Source: Ruminococcus sp. (lineage in GTDB: Bacteria > Bacillota > Clostridia > Oscillospirales > Ruminococcaceae). Taken from it: a DNA stretch of 52,176 nucleotides. Shown here piece by piece: positions 16,258 to 25,926 of the stretch. Every line of letters starts with the position of its first letter. Positions within the stretch are counted from its first letter, which is position 1. Under the pieces are notes generated by a model. The model saw only the letters and a list, made by a program, of their open reading frames with translations, ran no database searches and was not told where the DNA came from. The stretch covers positions 1-52,176 of the forward strand of contig SVNR01000015.1 of NCBI GenBank assembly GCA_015066815.1, read 5' to 3'. Position numbers and translations under genes: made by a program.

Positions 16258-16884
16258 ATGACAAAGCAGGAATGGCTTGGTGTGTTGGAACAGCGGCACG
16301 GAAAGACATTGCAGGAAAAGTTTTCTGCGGCTTTTGTTGCGATATGCGGACTTGGCGGGCTTGGTTCAAACACTGCAATATCACTTGCAAGGGCAGGCGT
16401 GGGAACGCTTATGCTTATTGACTATGATAAGGTGGATATATCCAATCTCCACCGTCAGCAGTATGCAGTTTCACAGCTTGGAATGAACAAAACAGCAGCT
16501 ATGGAGCGGACGCTTTCGGAGATTTCTCCTTACTGCAACGTCATAACTCATGATATAAAGCTAACTGATGATAACTTGTCACTGCTGGCAGATTGCGACA
16601 TTATCTGTGAATGCTTTGATAATCCTGAATGCAAGGCAATGCTTGTGAACGGGGTTGCAGAACGGTATTCCGAAAAATATATCGTTAGTGCTTCGGGAAT
16701 GTCAGGTCTGCATACAGGCAATACCATACAAACAAAAAAGCTTGGTAAACGGCTGTATATCTGCGGTGACGGAACAAGTGATGTTAAGGATGATGGTACG
16801 CTTCTGGCACCTCGTGTAATGCTGTGTGCTGCACATCAGGCAAACACGGTTTTACGTATCATTGCAGGCGAATCTGATGTATAG
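16258..16884 (+). CDS. thiF: ThiS adenylyltransferase ThiF
   Basis: E1-like enzyme of 208 aa that adenylates the ThiS C-terminus. Its nucleotide-binding site is [19 protein letters not shown], followed by [17 protein letters not shown], whose Arg and Asp residues are catalytic in the family. The C-terminal zinc CxxC pairs seen in MoeB are absent, as in short clostridial ThiF. ATG 16258 is chosen because it follows a G-rich site and the thiS stop; the longer frame from 16240 overlaps thiS. Confidence 0.93.
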   Translation: MTKQEWLGVLEQRHGKTLQEKFSAAFVAICGLGGLGSNTAISLARAGVGTLMLIDYDKVDISNLHRQQYAVSQLGMNKTAAMERTLSEISPYCNVITHDIKLTDDNLSLLADCDIICECFDNPECKAMLVNGVAERYSEKYIVSASGMSGLHTGNTIQTKKLGKRLYICGDGTSDVKDDGTLLAPRVMLCAAHQANTVLRIIAGESDV

Positions 16885-16897
16885 AGAGGAATTTGTT

Positions 16898-17665
16898 ATG
16901 GAAGATAAACTTATTTTAGGCGGACGCGAATTCAGCTCACGCTTTATTCTCGGTTCAGGAAAATATTCCATGAATCTGATTGAAGCGGCTGTTCGTGACG
17001 CAGGTGCGGAGATTATTACTCTTGCGGTACGCCGTGCCAATACAAAGGAACAGGAAAATATCCTTGACTACATACCGGAGGGAGTGACTTTGCTTCCTAA
17101 CACGTCCGGTGCAAGAACAGCGGAAGAAGCAGTGAGAATTGCAAGACTTGCCCGTGAAATCGGATGCGGTGACTTTGTGAAGATCGAGATTATGCGTGAT
17201 ACAAAATACCTGCTACCGGATAACAATGAAACTATAAAGGCAACTGAAATCCTTGCAAATGAGGGCTTTGTGGTGCTTCCGTATATGTACCCTGATTTGT
17301 ATGCAGCAAGAGATTTTGTAAACGCAGGTGCGGCGGCTGTAATGCCGCTTGCGGCTCCGATCGGCTCTAACAAGGGACTTGCAACAAAGGAGTTCATTCA
17401 GATTCTCGTAGATGAAATTGACCTGCCTGTTATTGTTGATGCAGGTATCGGAAGACCGTCTCAGGCTTGCGAAGCGATGGAAATGGGGGCGGCGGCAATA
17501 ATGGCAAATACCGCTCTTGCAACAGCAGGCGACCTGCCGATGATGGCGTCTGCTTTCAGATATGCTGTTGAGGCGGGAAGAAAGGCATATCTTTCAGGGC
17601 TTGGCAGAGTTCTGACACGTGGAGCTTCTGCTTCTGACCCGTTAACGGGCTTTTTAAGAGATTGA
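16898..17665 (+). CDS. thiG: Thiazole synthase ThiG
   Basis: 255-aa TIM-barrel enzyme that joins deoxyxylulose phosphate, dehydroglycine and ThiS-borne sulfur into the thiazole. It starts [20 protein letters not shown]. The catalytic Lys lies in FVKIEIM. Phosphate-binding loops appear as [20 protein letters not shown] and NTALA. The ATG at 16898 follows AGAGAGGA; a longer frame from 16826 overlaps thiF and is not needed. Confidence 0.96.
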   Translation: MEDKLILGGREFSSRFILGSGKYSMNLIEAAVRDAGAEIITLAVRRANTKEQENILDYIPEGVTLLPNTSGARTAEEAVRIARLAREIGCGDFVKIEIMRDTKYLLPDNNETIKATEILANEGFVVLPYMYPDLYAARDFVNAGAAAVMPLAAPIGSNKGLATKEFIQILVDEIDLPVIVDAGIGRPSQACEAMEMGAAAIMANTALATAGDLPMMASAFRYAVEAGRKAYLSGLGRVLTRGASASDPLTGFLRD

Positions 17666-17672
17666 GGTGCTT

Positions 17673-18926
17673 ATGGATAACAGATTTTTTGTAGACGGAG
17701 AGCATCTTTCTATCTCCTCCCTTAAAAAAAAGCATAAGCTTGAAACTGATCCTGCGAGCCGTACAGATCACATGGAGTATATGGACGGTATGGAGCAGAT
17801 CAGATCCGATATAATGGAAAAAGTGCTTGCCGGAATGGATAGCTATCAATATTACGGATATACCGCTAAGGATGTAAAAGCGGCGTTAGAGCATGAAACC
17901 TGCACTATTGAAGATTTTAAGGCGCTTTTATCGCCGGCTGCAGAGCCGTTTCTTGAGCAGATGGCACAGCGTGCAAGGCTTGAAACATCAAAGCATTTTG
18001 GTAATACCGTATATATGTTCACACCTCTGTATATTGCAAACTACTGTGAGAACTATTGTGTTTACTGTGGTTTCAATTGCTACAACAATATTAACCGTAT
18101 GAAGCTGAATATGGAGCAGATCGAAAATGAAATGCGTATTATTGCTGACAGCGGAATGGAAGAAATTCTTATCCTCACAGGTGAAAGCAGAGCACAGAGC
18201 AATATTGAATACATCGGAGAAGCCTGCAAGCTGGCACGAAAATATTTTCGTATGACAGGACTTGAAATATATCCTGTGAATGTTGATGAATACAAATATC
18301 TTCATGAATGCGGAGCAGATTATGTTACTGTGTTTCAGGAAACCTATGACAGAGACAGATATTCTGAGTTTCATCTGTCAGGTCATAAGCGTGTCTATCC
18401 TTATCGTTTTGAAGCACAGGAACGTGCATTGATGGGCGGTATGAGAGGAGTTGCATTTTCGGCGCTTCTGGGACTTTCTGATTTCAGAAAGGATGCACTT
18501 GCAAGCGCACTGCATGTTTATTATCTGCAGCGTAAATATCCCCATGCTGAGATGTCGCTGTCCTGTCCCAGATTACGTCCTATAATCAACAACGACAGAA
18601 TCGATCCTCTTGATGTACACGAAACACAGCTTTGTCAGATTATTTGTGCGTACAGGATTTTTCTGCCGTTTGTAGGGATTACCGTTTCATCAAGAGAAAG
18701 CGAAAGCTTTCGTAACGGCATAGTAAAGATTGCCGCAACAAAGGTTTCTGCCGGTGTTTCCACAGGTATCGGTGACCACGAAAGCAAGTATAACGGCAGG
18801 GAGTCTGACGGTAATGAGGGTGACGAGCAGTTTGAAATCAATGACGCACGTTCCCTTGATGTGATGTACAGGGATATTACAAACGAGGGCTTACAGCCCG
18901 TACTCAATGATTATATTTATATGTGA
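17673..18926 (+). CDS. thiH: 2-iminoacetate synthase ThiH (radical SAM)
   Basis: 417-aa radical-SAM tyrosine lyase that makes dehydroglycine for ThiG, the oxygen-independent route, matching an anaerobe (ThiO is used by many aerobes). The cluster motif is CENYCVYCGF (CX3CX2C). Other marks are ILILTGESRAQ and YVTVFQETYDR. The start follows GAGGTGCTT, the same leader as thiE. It lies 7 bp after thiG. Confidence 0.96.
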   Translation: MDNRFFVDGEHLSISSLKKKHKLETDPASRTDHMEYMDGMEQIRSDIMEKVLAGMDSYQYYGYTAKDVKAALEHETCTIEDFKALLSPAAEPFLEQMAQRARLETSKHFGNTVYMFTPLYIANYCENYCVYCGFNCYNNINRMKLNMEQIENEMRIIADSGMEEILILTGESRAQSNIEYIGEACKLARKYFRMTGLEIYPVNVDEYKYLHECGADYVTVFQETYDRDRYSEFHLSGHKRVYPYRFEAQERALMGGMRGVAFSALLGLSDFRKDALASALHVYYLQRKYPHAEMSLSCPRLRPIINNDRIDPLDVHETQLCQIICAYRIFLPFVGITVSSRESESFRNGIVKIAATKVSAGVSTGIGDHESKYNGRESDGNEGDEQFEINDARSLDVMYRDITNEGLQPVLNDYIYM

Positions 18927-18933
18927 GGTGCTT

Positions 18934-19569
18934 ATGAAAAAGCTTGATACAACAATGTATTTTATAACCGATAGTACAGACTACAGCGAAAAAGAATTTT
19001 TATATCGTGTAGAAGAAGCCTGCAAGGGAGGCGTAACTCTTGTTCAGCTTCGTGAAAAAGAGAGAACGACAAGAGAATATATAGCGCTTGCTGAAAAAGT
19101 TCATGATATTACAAAGCGATATGATATTCCTCTGATTATCGATGACAGAGTTGATGTTGCACTTGCTGTAAATGCCGAAGGAGTTCATGTCGGTCAGTCG
19201 GATATGCCTGTTGTGACTGCCAGAAAGCTCATGGGAGAGGATAAAATCATAGGTGCAACAACAAAAACTGTTCCGGATGCTCTTGAAGCGTATGAACAGG
19301 GTGCGGATTATCTCGGTGTTGGTGCAATATATCCTACAACCACAAAGGTGAAGACAGTGCTGACAAGTGTTGATACACTTAAAGATATCGTAAATGTCGT
19401 TCCGATCAGAGTCAATGCAATAGGCGGACTGAATAAGGATAATATCCATATACTGAAAAACACCGGAATAGACGGGATCTGCGCAGTTTCATCAATTATG
19501 AAGGCTGAGAATCCCTGCGTTGCGGCAAGAGAACTCAGGGAGGCGTTTAATGAATTGCAGCAGGATTAA
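18934..19569 (+). CDS. thiE: Thiamine-phosphate synthase ThiE
   Basis: 211-aa TIM barrel that couples the pyrimidine and thiazole phosphates to thiamine phosphate. Signatures: GVTLVQLREKE, LIIDDRVDVALAVNAEGVHV, GQSDMP, GATTKTVPDALEA, YLGVGAIYPTTTK. The ATG at 18934 follows GAGGTGCTT. It overlaps the start of thiD by 20 bp. Confidence 0.95.
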   Translation: MKKLDTTMYFITDSTDYSEKEFLYRVEEACKGGVTLVQLREKERTTREYIALAEKVHDITKRYDIPLIIDDRVDVALAVNAEGVHVGQSDMPVVTARKLMGEDKIIGATTKTVPDALEAYEQGADYLGVGAIYPTTTKVKTVLTSVDTLKDIVNVVPIRVNAIGGLNKDNIHILKNTGIDGICAVSSIMKAENPCVAARELREAFNELQQD

Positions 19570-20410
19570 AACAGCACTTACAATTGCAGGAAGCGACTCA
19601 AGCGGCGGCGCAGGTATTCAGGCGGATTTGAAAACAATGCTTGCAAACGGGGTTTATGGAATGAGTGCGATAACTGCTCTGACGGCACAGAATACAACGG
19701 GAGTTACAGCGGTTTCCGAAGTAACTCCGGAATTTTTAGAACAACAGATAGATGCGGTGTTTGAGGATATTTTTCCTGATGCAGTAAAAACAGGGATGGT
19801 TGCAAATGCGGAACTTATCGAGGTGATCGTGGAAAGACTGACGTTTTATAAAGCAAAAAACATTGTGGTTGACCCTGTAATGATTGCAACAAGCGGGGCA
19901 AGGCTTATTTCTGAAAATGCGGTTGCTGTGCTGAAAGAAAAGCTATTGCCTGCAGCTATGCTTATTACACCGAATATTCCTGAAGCTCAGGTGCTGTCCG
20001 GAATAAAGATATCCGATAAGAATGACATGGAAAAAGCTGCATGCTTCATCAACAGAACCTATGGCTGTGCTGTCCTTCTTAAGGGAGGACACAATATCAA
20101 TGATGCAAACGACCTGCTTTATGAAAACAGCGGAATAACGTGGTTTGACTGCAGGCGCATTGACAATCCGAATACACACGGAACAGGATGTACACTGTCC
20201 TCGGCAATCGCTTCTAATCTTGCCAAGGGATATGATTTAAAGCAGGCAGTAAGGCAGGCAAAAGAATATATTTCGGGTGCTTTATCCGCTATGCTGGATT
20301 TTGGAAAAGGGAACGGTCCCATGCATCATGGATTTGATATTAAAAGCAGATTTTCAGAGGATAAATATGATAAGCAGATTTTTATGAAGGAAGCTGAGGA
20401 TAAAAACTAA
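19550..20410 (+). CDS. thiD: Hydroxymethylpyrimidine (phosphate) kinase ThiD
   Basis: 286-aa ribokinase-fold kinase that phosphorylates HMP and HMP-P to HMP-PP for ThiE. Signatures: ALTIAGSDSSGGAGIQADLK, the MVAN segment near residue 83, VVDPVMIATSG, and the anion hole with catalytic Asp in HGTGCTLSSAIAS. GGGAGG lies 6 nt before ATG 19550. It is the last gene of the thi operon; no hydroxyethylthiazole kinase is present. Confidence 0.95.
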   Translation: MNCSRIKTALTIAGSDSSGGAGIQADLKTMLANGVYGMSAITALTAQNTTGVTAVSEVTPEFLEQQIDAVFEDIFPDAVKTGMVANAELIEVIVERLTFYKAKNIVVDPVMIATSGARLISENAVAVLKEKLLPAAMLITPNIPEAQVLSGIKISDKNDMEKAACFINRTYGCAVLLKGGHNINDANDLLYENSGITWFDCRRIDNPNTHGTGCTLSSAIASNLAKGYDLKQAVRQAKEYISGALSAMLDFGKGNGPMHHGFDIKSRFSEDKYDKQIFMKEAEDKN

Positions 20411-20457
20411 AAAAATCCTATGGTGTAACCTTTTGTCAGATACCTGATATTTCATAT

Positions 20458-20486
20458 TTGACAAGGGAAAATACCTGTGCTATACT
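20458..20486 (+). promoter_or_regulatory. Promoter of the queuosine operon
   Basis: TTGACA (20458-20463), 17 bp, TATACT (20481-20486), 47 bp after thiD. Transcription would start near 20493 and make a leader of about 218 nt. Confidence 0.8.
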
Positions 20487-20492
20487 TATATT

Positions 20493-20672
20493 AAGGTGTG
20501 CAGCCTCGTACACAGAAACGGGGTCTGCACAAAAAAATAAAGAAAAGCGGTCAGACGCACAGGCTGCAAAAAGCATATATGACAGTTCGCTTGCATCCAT
20601 CCTGTCGTTAAAAAAAACTCGGGCTGATAGATTATGACTTTTTCTGAGCGGACTTAGCTGTCTGCTTTTTTT
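20493..20672 (+). ncRNA. Structured leader RNA ending in a terminator, candidate preQ1-responsive riboswitch of unassigned class
   Basis: The leader folds first into GTGCAG/CTGCAC enclosing CCTCGT/ACGGGG (20498-20530). An A-rich single strand follows (20531-20546), then a segment whose AGGCTGC (20561) can pair back with GCAGCCT (20500-20506) as a pseudoknot-like contact. GACAG/CTGTC follows at 20581-20606, and finally the terminator. A leader, terminator and preQ1 synthesis genes together strongly suggest a metabolite-sensing attenuator. The sequence does not match the preQ1-I or preQ1-II consensus as I remember them; preQ1-III or a new class remains open. Confidence 0.5.
20647..20672 (+). 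terminator. Attenuator terminator before queD
   Basis: AGCGGAC pairs with GTCTGCT (one G-T pair), loop TTAGCT, followed by seven Ts, 39 nt before the queD start. Confidence 0.85.
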
Positions 20673-20710
20673 GTGTGTTATTTTGCGTAAAATAGTTAAG
20701 GAGGATTTTT

Positions 20711-21130
20711 TTGTATATACTGAAAACAGAAGCGTCGTTTGACAGCGCTCACTTTCTTAGCGGCTATGACGGAAAATGCAGAAACATACACGGTCATCGC
20801 TGGAGAGTAATTGCAGAGATTTTTTCAGATACTCTTGTAGAGAGCGGTCAGGAACGAGGAATGATTGTGGATTTTTCTAAGTTCAAGGAAGCACTGAAGA
20901 CTGAAGCGGACGAGCTTGATCATTCGCTTATCATTGAAAAGGATTCTTTGCCTGATGAGCTTTTCAACATGCTTTGTGAAAACGGATTCAGACTTATAAC
21001 TCTTGAGTTCAGACCAACGGCAGAAAATCTTGCAGCATATTTTTATAAAAAGCTTTCCGAAAAGAACTTTCGGTTAAAAGAGATATCGGTATATGAGACA
21101 CCAAACAACTGTGCGGTGTATAGTGAATAG
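20711..21130 (+). CDS. queD: 6-carboxytetrahydropterin synthase QueD
   Basis: 139-aa member of the PTPS family that turns dihydroneopterin triphosphate into 6-carboxytetrahydropterin, step 2 of queuosine synthesis. Zinc ligands are His in SFDSAHFL and the HGH of CRNIHGHRW; the Cys of GKC is the catalytic residue of the QueD motif. Start is TTG at 20711 with AAGGAGG 7 nt upstream. It heads the que operon. Confidence 0.95.
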   Translation: MYILKTEASFDSAHFLSGYDGKCRNIHGHRWRVIAEIFSDTLVESGQERGMIVDFSKFKEALKTEADELDHSLIIEKDSLPDELFNMLCENGFRLITLEFRPTAENLAAYFYKKLSEKNFRLKEISVYETPNNCAVYSE

Positions 21131-21142
21131 AGTCGGTGAATA

Positions 21143-21808
21143 ATGAAATACAACATAGCAGAAAAATTTATAAGCATAAACGGAGAGGGCAGGCTCGCCG
21201 GTCAGCTTGCGGTTTTTATAAGGTTTTGCGGCTGCAACCTGAATTGCAGTTATTGTGATACATCATGGGCAAACAACATGAAAACTCCTCTTGAAGTTCT
21301 TGACAAGCATCAGATACTTTCATATATAAAAAGTACCGGAGTGAGAAATGTAACGCTTACGGGCGGTGAACCTCTTGCTCAGGAAAACATATACGATCTG
21401 CTCGAATATCTTTCACAGGAAAAAAGCATCAGAGTTGAAGTGGAAACAAACGGAAGCATAGATGTCATGCCGTTTTTGGATATTCCGAACAGACCATCTT
21501 TTACAATCGATTATAAGCTTCCGGGAAGTGGGATGGAACGTGAAATGCATCTGATGAATTTCAGACATGCTGATAAACAGGATACTGTAAAATTTGTCGT
21601 ATCAGATGAAACAGATCTGATAAAAACAAAGCAGATAATCGAGAGGTTTGAGCTGCAGAAAAGAACCTCTGTGTATATCAGTCCTGTTTTTGGGAAAATA
21701 TCACCTGACAGAATAGTTGATTTTCTTAAGGAAAATAACCTTAACAATGTAAATCTTCAGCTCCAGCTTCACAAGATAATCTGGAGTCCTGATCAGAAAG
21801 GAGTTTGA
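21143..21808 (+). CDS. queE: 7-carboxy-7-deazaguanine synthase QueE (radical SAM)
   Basis: 221-aa radical-SAM enzyme that contracts 6-carboxytetrahydropterin to CDG. The cluster motif is [10 protein letters not shown] (CX3CX2C type). Substrate-contact segments are [10 protein letters not shown] and [10 protein letters not shown]. It lies 12 bp after queD and overlaps the folE start by 4 bp. Confidence 0.95.
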   Translation: MKYNIAEKFISINGEGRLAGQLAVFIRFCGCNLNCSYCDTSWANNMKTPLEVLDKHQILSYIKSTGVRNVTLTGGEPLAQENIYDLLEYLSQEKSIRVEVETNGSIDVMPFLDIPNRPSFTIDYKLPGSGMEREMHLMNFRHADKQDTVKFVVSDETDLIKTKQIIERFELQKRTSVYISPVFGKISPDRIVDFLKENNLNNVNLQLQLHKIIWSPDQKGV

Positions 21809-22389
21809 AAACAGAATTGGCTATTGATACAGAAGCAATAAAATACCATATTCGCGGTATACTTAAAGCACTTGGTGAAGATCCTGACAGGGAAGGTCTC
21901 GCTGAAACTCCGGAACGTGTTGCAAAAATGTACGAAAAAGTTTTTGAAGGAATGAACTATACAAACGACGAGATTGCTGAGATGTTCGGAAAGACTTTTT
22001 CTGTGGACGACAGAGGTTCTGAAAACGATATGGTAATCGTAAAGGATATAGATATTTTCAGCTATTGTGAGCACCATATGGCTCTGATGTATGATATGAA
22101 GGTTGCTATAGCATATCTTCCGAAGGATCGTGTTATAGGAATAAGTAAGCTTGCACGGATTGCCGATATGGTAGGAAAGAGACTTCAGCTTCAGGAAAAG
22201 ATAGGTGCTGATATCGCCGAAATAGTTCAGAAGATAACAGGCTCGGATGATGTTGCAGTGCTTATAGAAGGAAGTCATAGCTGTATGACAGCACGTGGAA
22301 TACAGAAAACAGCGTCAAAAACAGTCACAAGCACACTGCGCGGAAGATTCAGAACAGATGTTTCACTTCAGAACAGACTGTACAGATAA
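21805..22389 (+). CDS. folE: GTP cyclohydrolase I FolE
   Basis: 194-aa type I GTP cyclohydrolase producing dihydroneopterin triphosphate, the first step of both folate and queuosine synthesis. Zinc and catalytic residues: Cys and His in YCEHHM and Cys in [20 protein letters not shown] is a family motif. Start is TTG at 21805 with AAAGGAG upstream, overlapping the queE stop. Its place between queE and queC indicates that it feeds the que pathway. Confidence 0.96.
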   Translation: MKTELAIDTEAIKYHIRGILKALGEDPDREGLAETPERVAKMYEKVFEGMNYTNDEIAEMFGKTFSVDDRGSENDMVIVKDIDIFSYCEHHMALMYDMKVAIAYLPKDRVIGISKLARIADMVGKRLQLQEKIGADIAEIVQKITGSDDVAVLIEGSHSCMTARGIQKTASKTVTSTLRGRFRTDVSLQNRLYR

Positions 22390-22459
22390 TAAACAGCAGG
22401 AAAATACGCACCGGACTTATAAAACAAGCGTATGTACAAGGCAGTAAGAATAAAATATA

Positions 22460-22496
22460 TATAGTGAAAGACAGATTTGTTCTGACCTTCACTATA
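22460..22496. repeat. TATAGT-family palindromic repeat between folE and queC
   Basis: TATAGTGAAAGACAGA and TCTGACCTTCACTATA are inverted with one mismatch around a 5-nt loop. It lies inside the operon, 22 bp before the queC start, so the transcript will carry this hairpin beside the queC ribosome binding site. Confidence 0.8.
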
Positions 22497-22518
22497 ATTC
22501 AGGCGGTGAAAAAATATT

Positions 22519-23196
22519 ATGAGAGCACTTGTATTGTTCAGCGGCGGAATAGACAGTACAACCTGTCTTGCCATGGCGGTAGAAAAATACGGAAACGAAA
22601 ACGTTACAGCTCTTTCTGTGACTTACGGACAGAAGCACAGCAAGGAGATTTGTTCGGCAAAAAAAATTGCGGATTATTATAAAGTAGAGCTTATAACACT
22701 TGATCTTGCCAGGATCTTTTCTTTCAGCAGCTGTTCACTTCTTGAGGGGTCTTCTGAGGAGATACCTCTCGAAAGCTACGCAGAGCAGTTAGAAAAAACA
22801 GGCGGAACACCGGTTTCAACATATGTACCATTCAGAAACGGTTTATTCCTTTCATCAGCAGCAAGTATTGCTTTATCCAGAAACTGCAGTGTCATATATT
22901 ACGGAGCACACAGTGATGATGCGGCAGGAAGTGCATATCCGGATTGCAGCACAGAGTTCAATGATGCAATAAACAGGGCTATATATGTCGGAAGCGGAGA
23001 ACAGCTGCGAGTAGAAGCTCCTTTTGTAGAGCTTAACAAGGCTGATATCATAAAAAAAGGTCTTTCTCTGAATGTACCCTATGAGCTTACATGGAGCTGT
23101 TATGTCGGAAGTGATAAGCCATGCGGAAAATGCGGTACATGTATAGACAGACAAAAAGCTTTTGAACAAAACGGAGTAAAAGATCCGATATTATAA
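22519..23196 (+). CDS. queC: 7-cyano-7-deazaguanine synthase QueC
   Basis: 225-aa PP-loop ATPase that amidates and dehydrates CDG to preQ0. The PP-loop is LFSGGIDSTTCLA. Substrate and zinc sites: VPFRNGLFLSSAAS and C...CGKCGTC (Cys in SCYVGSDKPCGKCGTC). It follows a palindromic repeat and a GGCGGTG site. Confidence 0.96.
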   Translation: MRALVLFSGGIDSTTCLAMAVEKYGNENVTALSVTYGQKHSKEICSAKKIADYYKVELITLDLARIFSFSSCSLLEGSSEEIPLESYAEQLEKTGGTPVSTYVPFRNGLFLSSAASIALSRNCSVIYYGAHSDDAAGSAYPDCSTEFNDAINRAIYVGSGEQLRVEAPFVELNKADIIKKGLSLNVPYELTWSCYVGSDKPCGKCGTCIDRQKAFEQNGVKDPIL

Positions 23197-23211
23197 AAAG
23201 GAGTAGAAAAA

Positions 23212-23703
23212 ATGAGAACTAAGCGTGAAACATCAGGAGTAACTCTCCTTGGAAATCAGAAAGTAAAGTATCCTGACAACTACTCTCCGCAGATACTTGA
23301 AGTTTTTGAAAACAAACATCCCGGAAACGATTATTTCGTAAAATTCAACTGCCCGGAGTTTACAAGTCTGTGTCCGATAACCGGTCAGCCTGATTTTGCT
23401 TCGATATATATTTCATATATTCCGGACAGAAAAATGGTTGAGAGCAAATCTCTCAAGCTTTATCTTTTCAGCTTCAGAAATCACGGTGACTTTCATGAGG
23501 ATTGCGTAAACATAATCATGAAGGACCTTATAAAGCTTATGAAGCCAAAGTACATCGAAGTATGGGGTAAGTTCACTCCCAGAGGCGGTATATCGATAGA
23601 TCCGTACTGCAACTACGGAAGACCGGGAACAAAGTGGGAAAAATTTGCTTTTCACAGACTTCTTCATCATGATATGTATCCTGAAAAAATAGATAACAGA
23701 TGA
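23212..23703 (+). CDS. queF: NADPH-dependent preQ0 reductase QueF
   Basis: 163-aa T-fold enzyme reducing preQ0 to preQ1. The catalytic Cys lies in [13 protein letters not shown], and the QueF motif [20 protein letters not shown] is complete. It is the short single-domain form. It ends the de novo preQ1 pathway; tgt and queA are not in the window. Confidence 0.97.
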   Translation: MRTKRETSGVTLLGNQKVKYPDNYSPQILEVFENKHPGNDYFVKFNCPEFTSLCPITGQPDFASIYISYIPDRKMVESKSLKLYLFSFRNHGDFHEDCVNIIMKDLIKLMKPKYIEVWGKFTPRGGISIDPYCNYGRPGTKWEKFAFHRLLHHDMYPEKIDNR

Positions 23704-23790
23704 ATCCGGCTGTCAGATGATCAGCAAAGTGATAAACGGATATAATGGGGATCCGGTATTTTTATGGGGTTTGAAAGGAGAAAAATTCTC

Positions 23791-24636
23791 GTGAAAAATA
23801 CAATTTCAACTATAACCGAACAGAAGAGAAACGGACAGAAAATCTCCATGCTTACAGCATATGATTATTCGACAGCAAGGCTTATGGATGAAGCAGGGAT
23901 CAATATTATACTTGTTGGTGATTCTCTTGGAATGACTATGCTCGGCTATGAAGATACTCTGTCAGTTACTATGGAGGATATGATTCATCATACTGCTGCA
24001 GTTGCAAGAGGTGCAAAAAATGCGTTTGTTGTTGCTGATATGCCGTTTATGTCATATCAGACTTCTGTTTATGATGCTGTTACAAATGCCGGACGTCTTA
24101 TGAAGGAAGGCAGAGCAAATGCAGTAAAGCTTGAAGGCGGTGCGTCTGTCTGTGAACAGATAAAAGCTATAGCAGAGTGCTCTATTCCTGTTGTTGCACA
24201 TCTCGGAATGACACCGCAGTCTGTAAATGCATTTGGCGGCTTCAAGGTTCAGGGTAAGGATGAAGCGGCTGCTTTAAAACTTATCAGCGATTCGCTTGAA
24301 GTAGAGAAGGCAGGTGCATGTATGGCTGTGCTTGAGTGCGTTCCTCACAAGCTTGCAGCGTATATTTCATCAATACTCAGCATACCTGTTATCGGAATAG
24401 GCGCAGGCGCAGGCTGTGACGGACAGGTGCTTGTCTATCAGGATATGCTGGCGATGTATTCGGATTTTACTCCAAAGTTTGTGAAAAAATTTGCTGATGT
24501 GGGTGCTCTTATGAAGGAAGGATTTTCACAGTATATAAAAGAAATCCAGTCAGGTGAGTTCCCTTCTTCCGAGCATGTTTTCAAAAAAGATGATGATACA
24601 GATTATGAAAAATTAGCGCAGAAGCTTAACTCATAA
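23791..24636 (+). CDS. panB: Ketopantoate hydroxymethyltransferase PanB
   Basis: 281-aa TIM-barrel enzyme adding a hydroxymethyl group from methylene-THF to ketoisovalerate, the first step to pantothenate. Marks: [73 protein letters not shown] at 23791 is chosen because AAAGGAG lies upstream and KNTIST matches family starts; ATG 23764 has no site. It starts 87 bp after queF; no clear promoter is seen, so read-through from que is possible. Confidence 0.95.
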   Translation: MKNTISTITEQKRNGQKISMLTAYDYSTARLMDEAGINIILVGDSLGMTMLGYEDTLSVTMEDMIHHTAAVARGAKNAFVVADMPFMSYQTSVYDAVTNAGRLMKEGRANAVKLEGGASVCEQIKAIAECSIPVVAHLGMTPQSVNAFGGFKVQGKDEAAALKLISDSLEVEKAGACMAVLECVPHKLAAYISSILSIPVIGIGAGAGCDGQVLVYQDMLAMYSDFTPKFVKKFADVGALMKEGFSQYIKEIQSGEFPSSEHVFKKDDDTDYEKLAQKLNS

Positions 24637-24654
24637 AGGAAAGAGGTTTTTATA

Positions 24655-25500
24655 GTGCTTGTTGTAAAAACGATAAGAGAAGTAAGGGAAATAGTAAAGC
24701 AGTGGAGAAAAGAAGATCTTTCTGTAGGCTTTGTTCCTACGATGGGATATCTTCATGAGGGTCATCAGAGTCTTATCCGGGCTGCAGGTGAAAACGACAG
24801 AGTTGTTGTGAGTATTTTTGTAAATCCTATGCAGTTCGGACCCAAGGAAGATCTGGCAACTTATCCGAGAGATCTTGAACATGATAAGGAAAAATGTATC
24901 GAAGCAGGCGCAGATCTTATTTTTGCACCTGATGTATCTGAGATGTACGAGGATAATTTTCAGGCGTTTGTGGATATGAACCTTCTTACTCAGGAGCTTT
25001 GCGGTCTTACAAGACCATGTCACTTCAGAGGTGTTTGCACTGTAGTTACAAAGCTTTTCAATATCGTAAAGCCGGACAGAGCGTATTTTGGAAAAAAGGA
25101 CGCCCAGCAGCTGGCGATAATAAAGAGGATGGTCGCTGATCTTAATATGGATATCGAGATAATAGGATGCCCGATAATCAGAGAAGCTGACGGTCTTGCC
25201 AGAAGTTCGAGAAATGTTTATCTTGATACACAGGAACGCAAGGCGGCACTTGTTCTTTCAAAAGCTGTAAATAAAGCTTCAGAGCTTATAAACAGCGGAG
25301 AAAGAAATTCTGAAACGATAGTTTCGGCGATGACTCAGATTATTTCAGCAGAGCCTCTTGCAAAGATAGACTACGTTAAAGTAGTTTCCCTTGACACTAT
25401 GCAGCAGATTTCTGAAATAAATAACAGTGCTCTTATAGCTCTTGCTGTATATATCGGAAAGACAAGACTTATTGATAACTTTTTCTACGAAGGGGAATAA
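24655..25500 (+). CDS. panC: Pantothenate synthetase PanC
   Basis: 281-aa ATP-dependent ligase joining pantoate and beta-alanine. Nucleotide-binding motifs: [17 protein letters not shown] (HIGH-like) and [12 protein letters not shown]; also [18 protein letters not shown] and [14 protein letters not shown] start at 24655 after GAAAGAGG. It is 18 bp after panB. Confidence 0.96.
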   Translation: MLVVKTIREVREIVKQWRKEDLSVGFVPTMGYLHEGHQSLIRAAGENDRVVVSIFVNPMQFGPKEDLATYPRDLEHDKEKCIEAGADLIFAPDVSEMYEDNFQAFVDMNLLTQELCGLTRPCHFRGVCTVVTKLFNIVKPDRAYFGKKDAQQLAIIKRMVADLNMDIEIIGCPIIREADGLARSSRNVYLDTQERKAALVLSKAVNKASELINSGERNSETIVSAMTQIISAEPLAKIDYVKVVSLDTMQQISEINNSALIALAVYIGKTRLIDNFFYEGE

Positions 25501-25507
25501 TCATATA

Positions 25508-25912
25508 ATGGAATTAACTATGCTCAAAAGCAAAATTCATCGTGCTGTGGTAACACAGGCTGAGCTTAATTATGTGGGAAGTATCACGATAGATTCGGAG
25601 CTTATGAAGGCCTCCGGAATACTTGAATATGAGAAGGTTCATATAGTTGATATAAATAACGGGAACAGGTTTGAAACATATGTTATCGCAGGAGAGGCAG
25701 GCTCAGGTGTTATATGTCTTAACGGAGCAGCAGCAAGATGTGTACAGACAGGAGACCTCGTGATTATTATGTCCTATGCCTCTATGACACCTGAAGAAGC
25801 AGCTGCTCATAAGCCATCTGTTGTTTTCGTAGATGAAAACAACAGAATAAAAAAAGTTTTTGAGTATGAAAAGCATGGACTTATTTCTGAAGAAATGCTT
25901 GAAGAAAAGTAG
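25508..25912 (+). CDS. panD: Aspartate 1-decarboxylase proenzyme PanD
   Basis: 134-aa pyruvoyl enzyme giving beta-alanine from aspartate. Self-cleavage is expected at Gly-Ser in NYVGSITID, leaving a pyruvoyl group on Ser. [15 protein letters not shown] and [17 protein letters not shown] are family motifs. ATG 25508 has AGGGGA 11 nt upstream; ATG 25520 is possible. Between panC and coaBC. Confidence 0.96.
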   Translation: MELTMLKSKIHRAVVTQAELNYVGSITIDSELMKASGILEYEKVHIVDINNGNRFETYVIAGEAGSGVICLNGAAARCVQTGDLVIIMSYASMTPEEAAAHKPSVVFVDENNRIKKVFEYEKHGLISEEMLEEK

Positions 25913-25926
25913 AGGAGGTTTTTTCT

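Noticed and set aside
23735-23760. CGGAT...ATCCG hairpin as a terminator between queF and panB
   Set aside because: Only five base pairs with a loop of nine and an interrupted T stretch; too weak to call.
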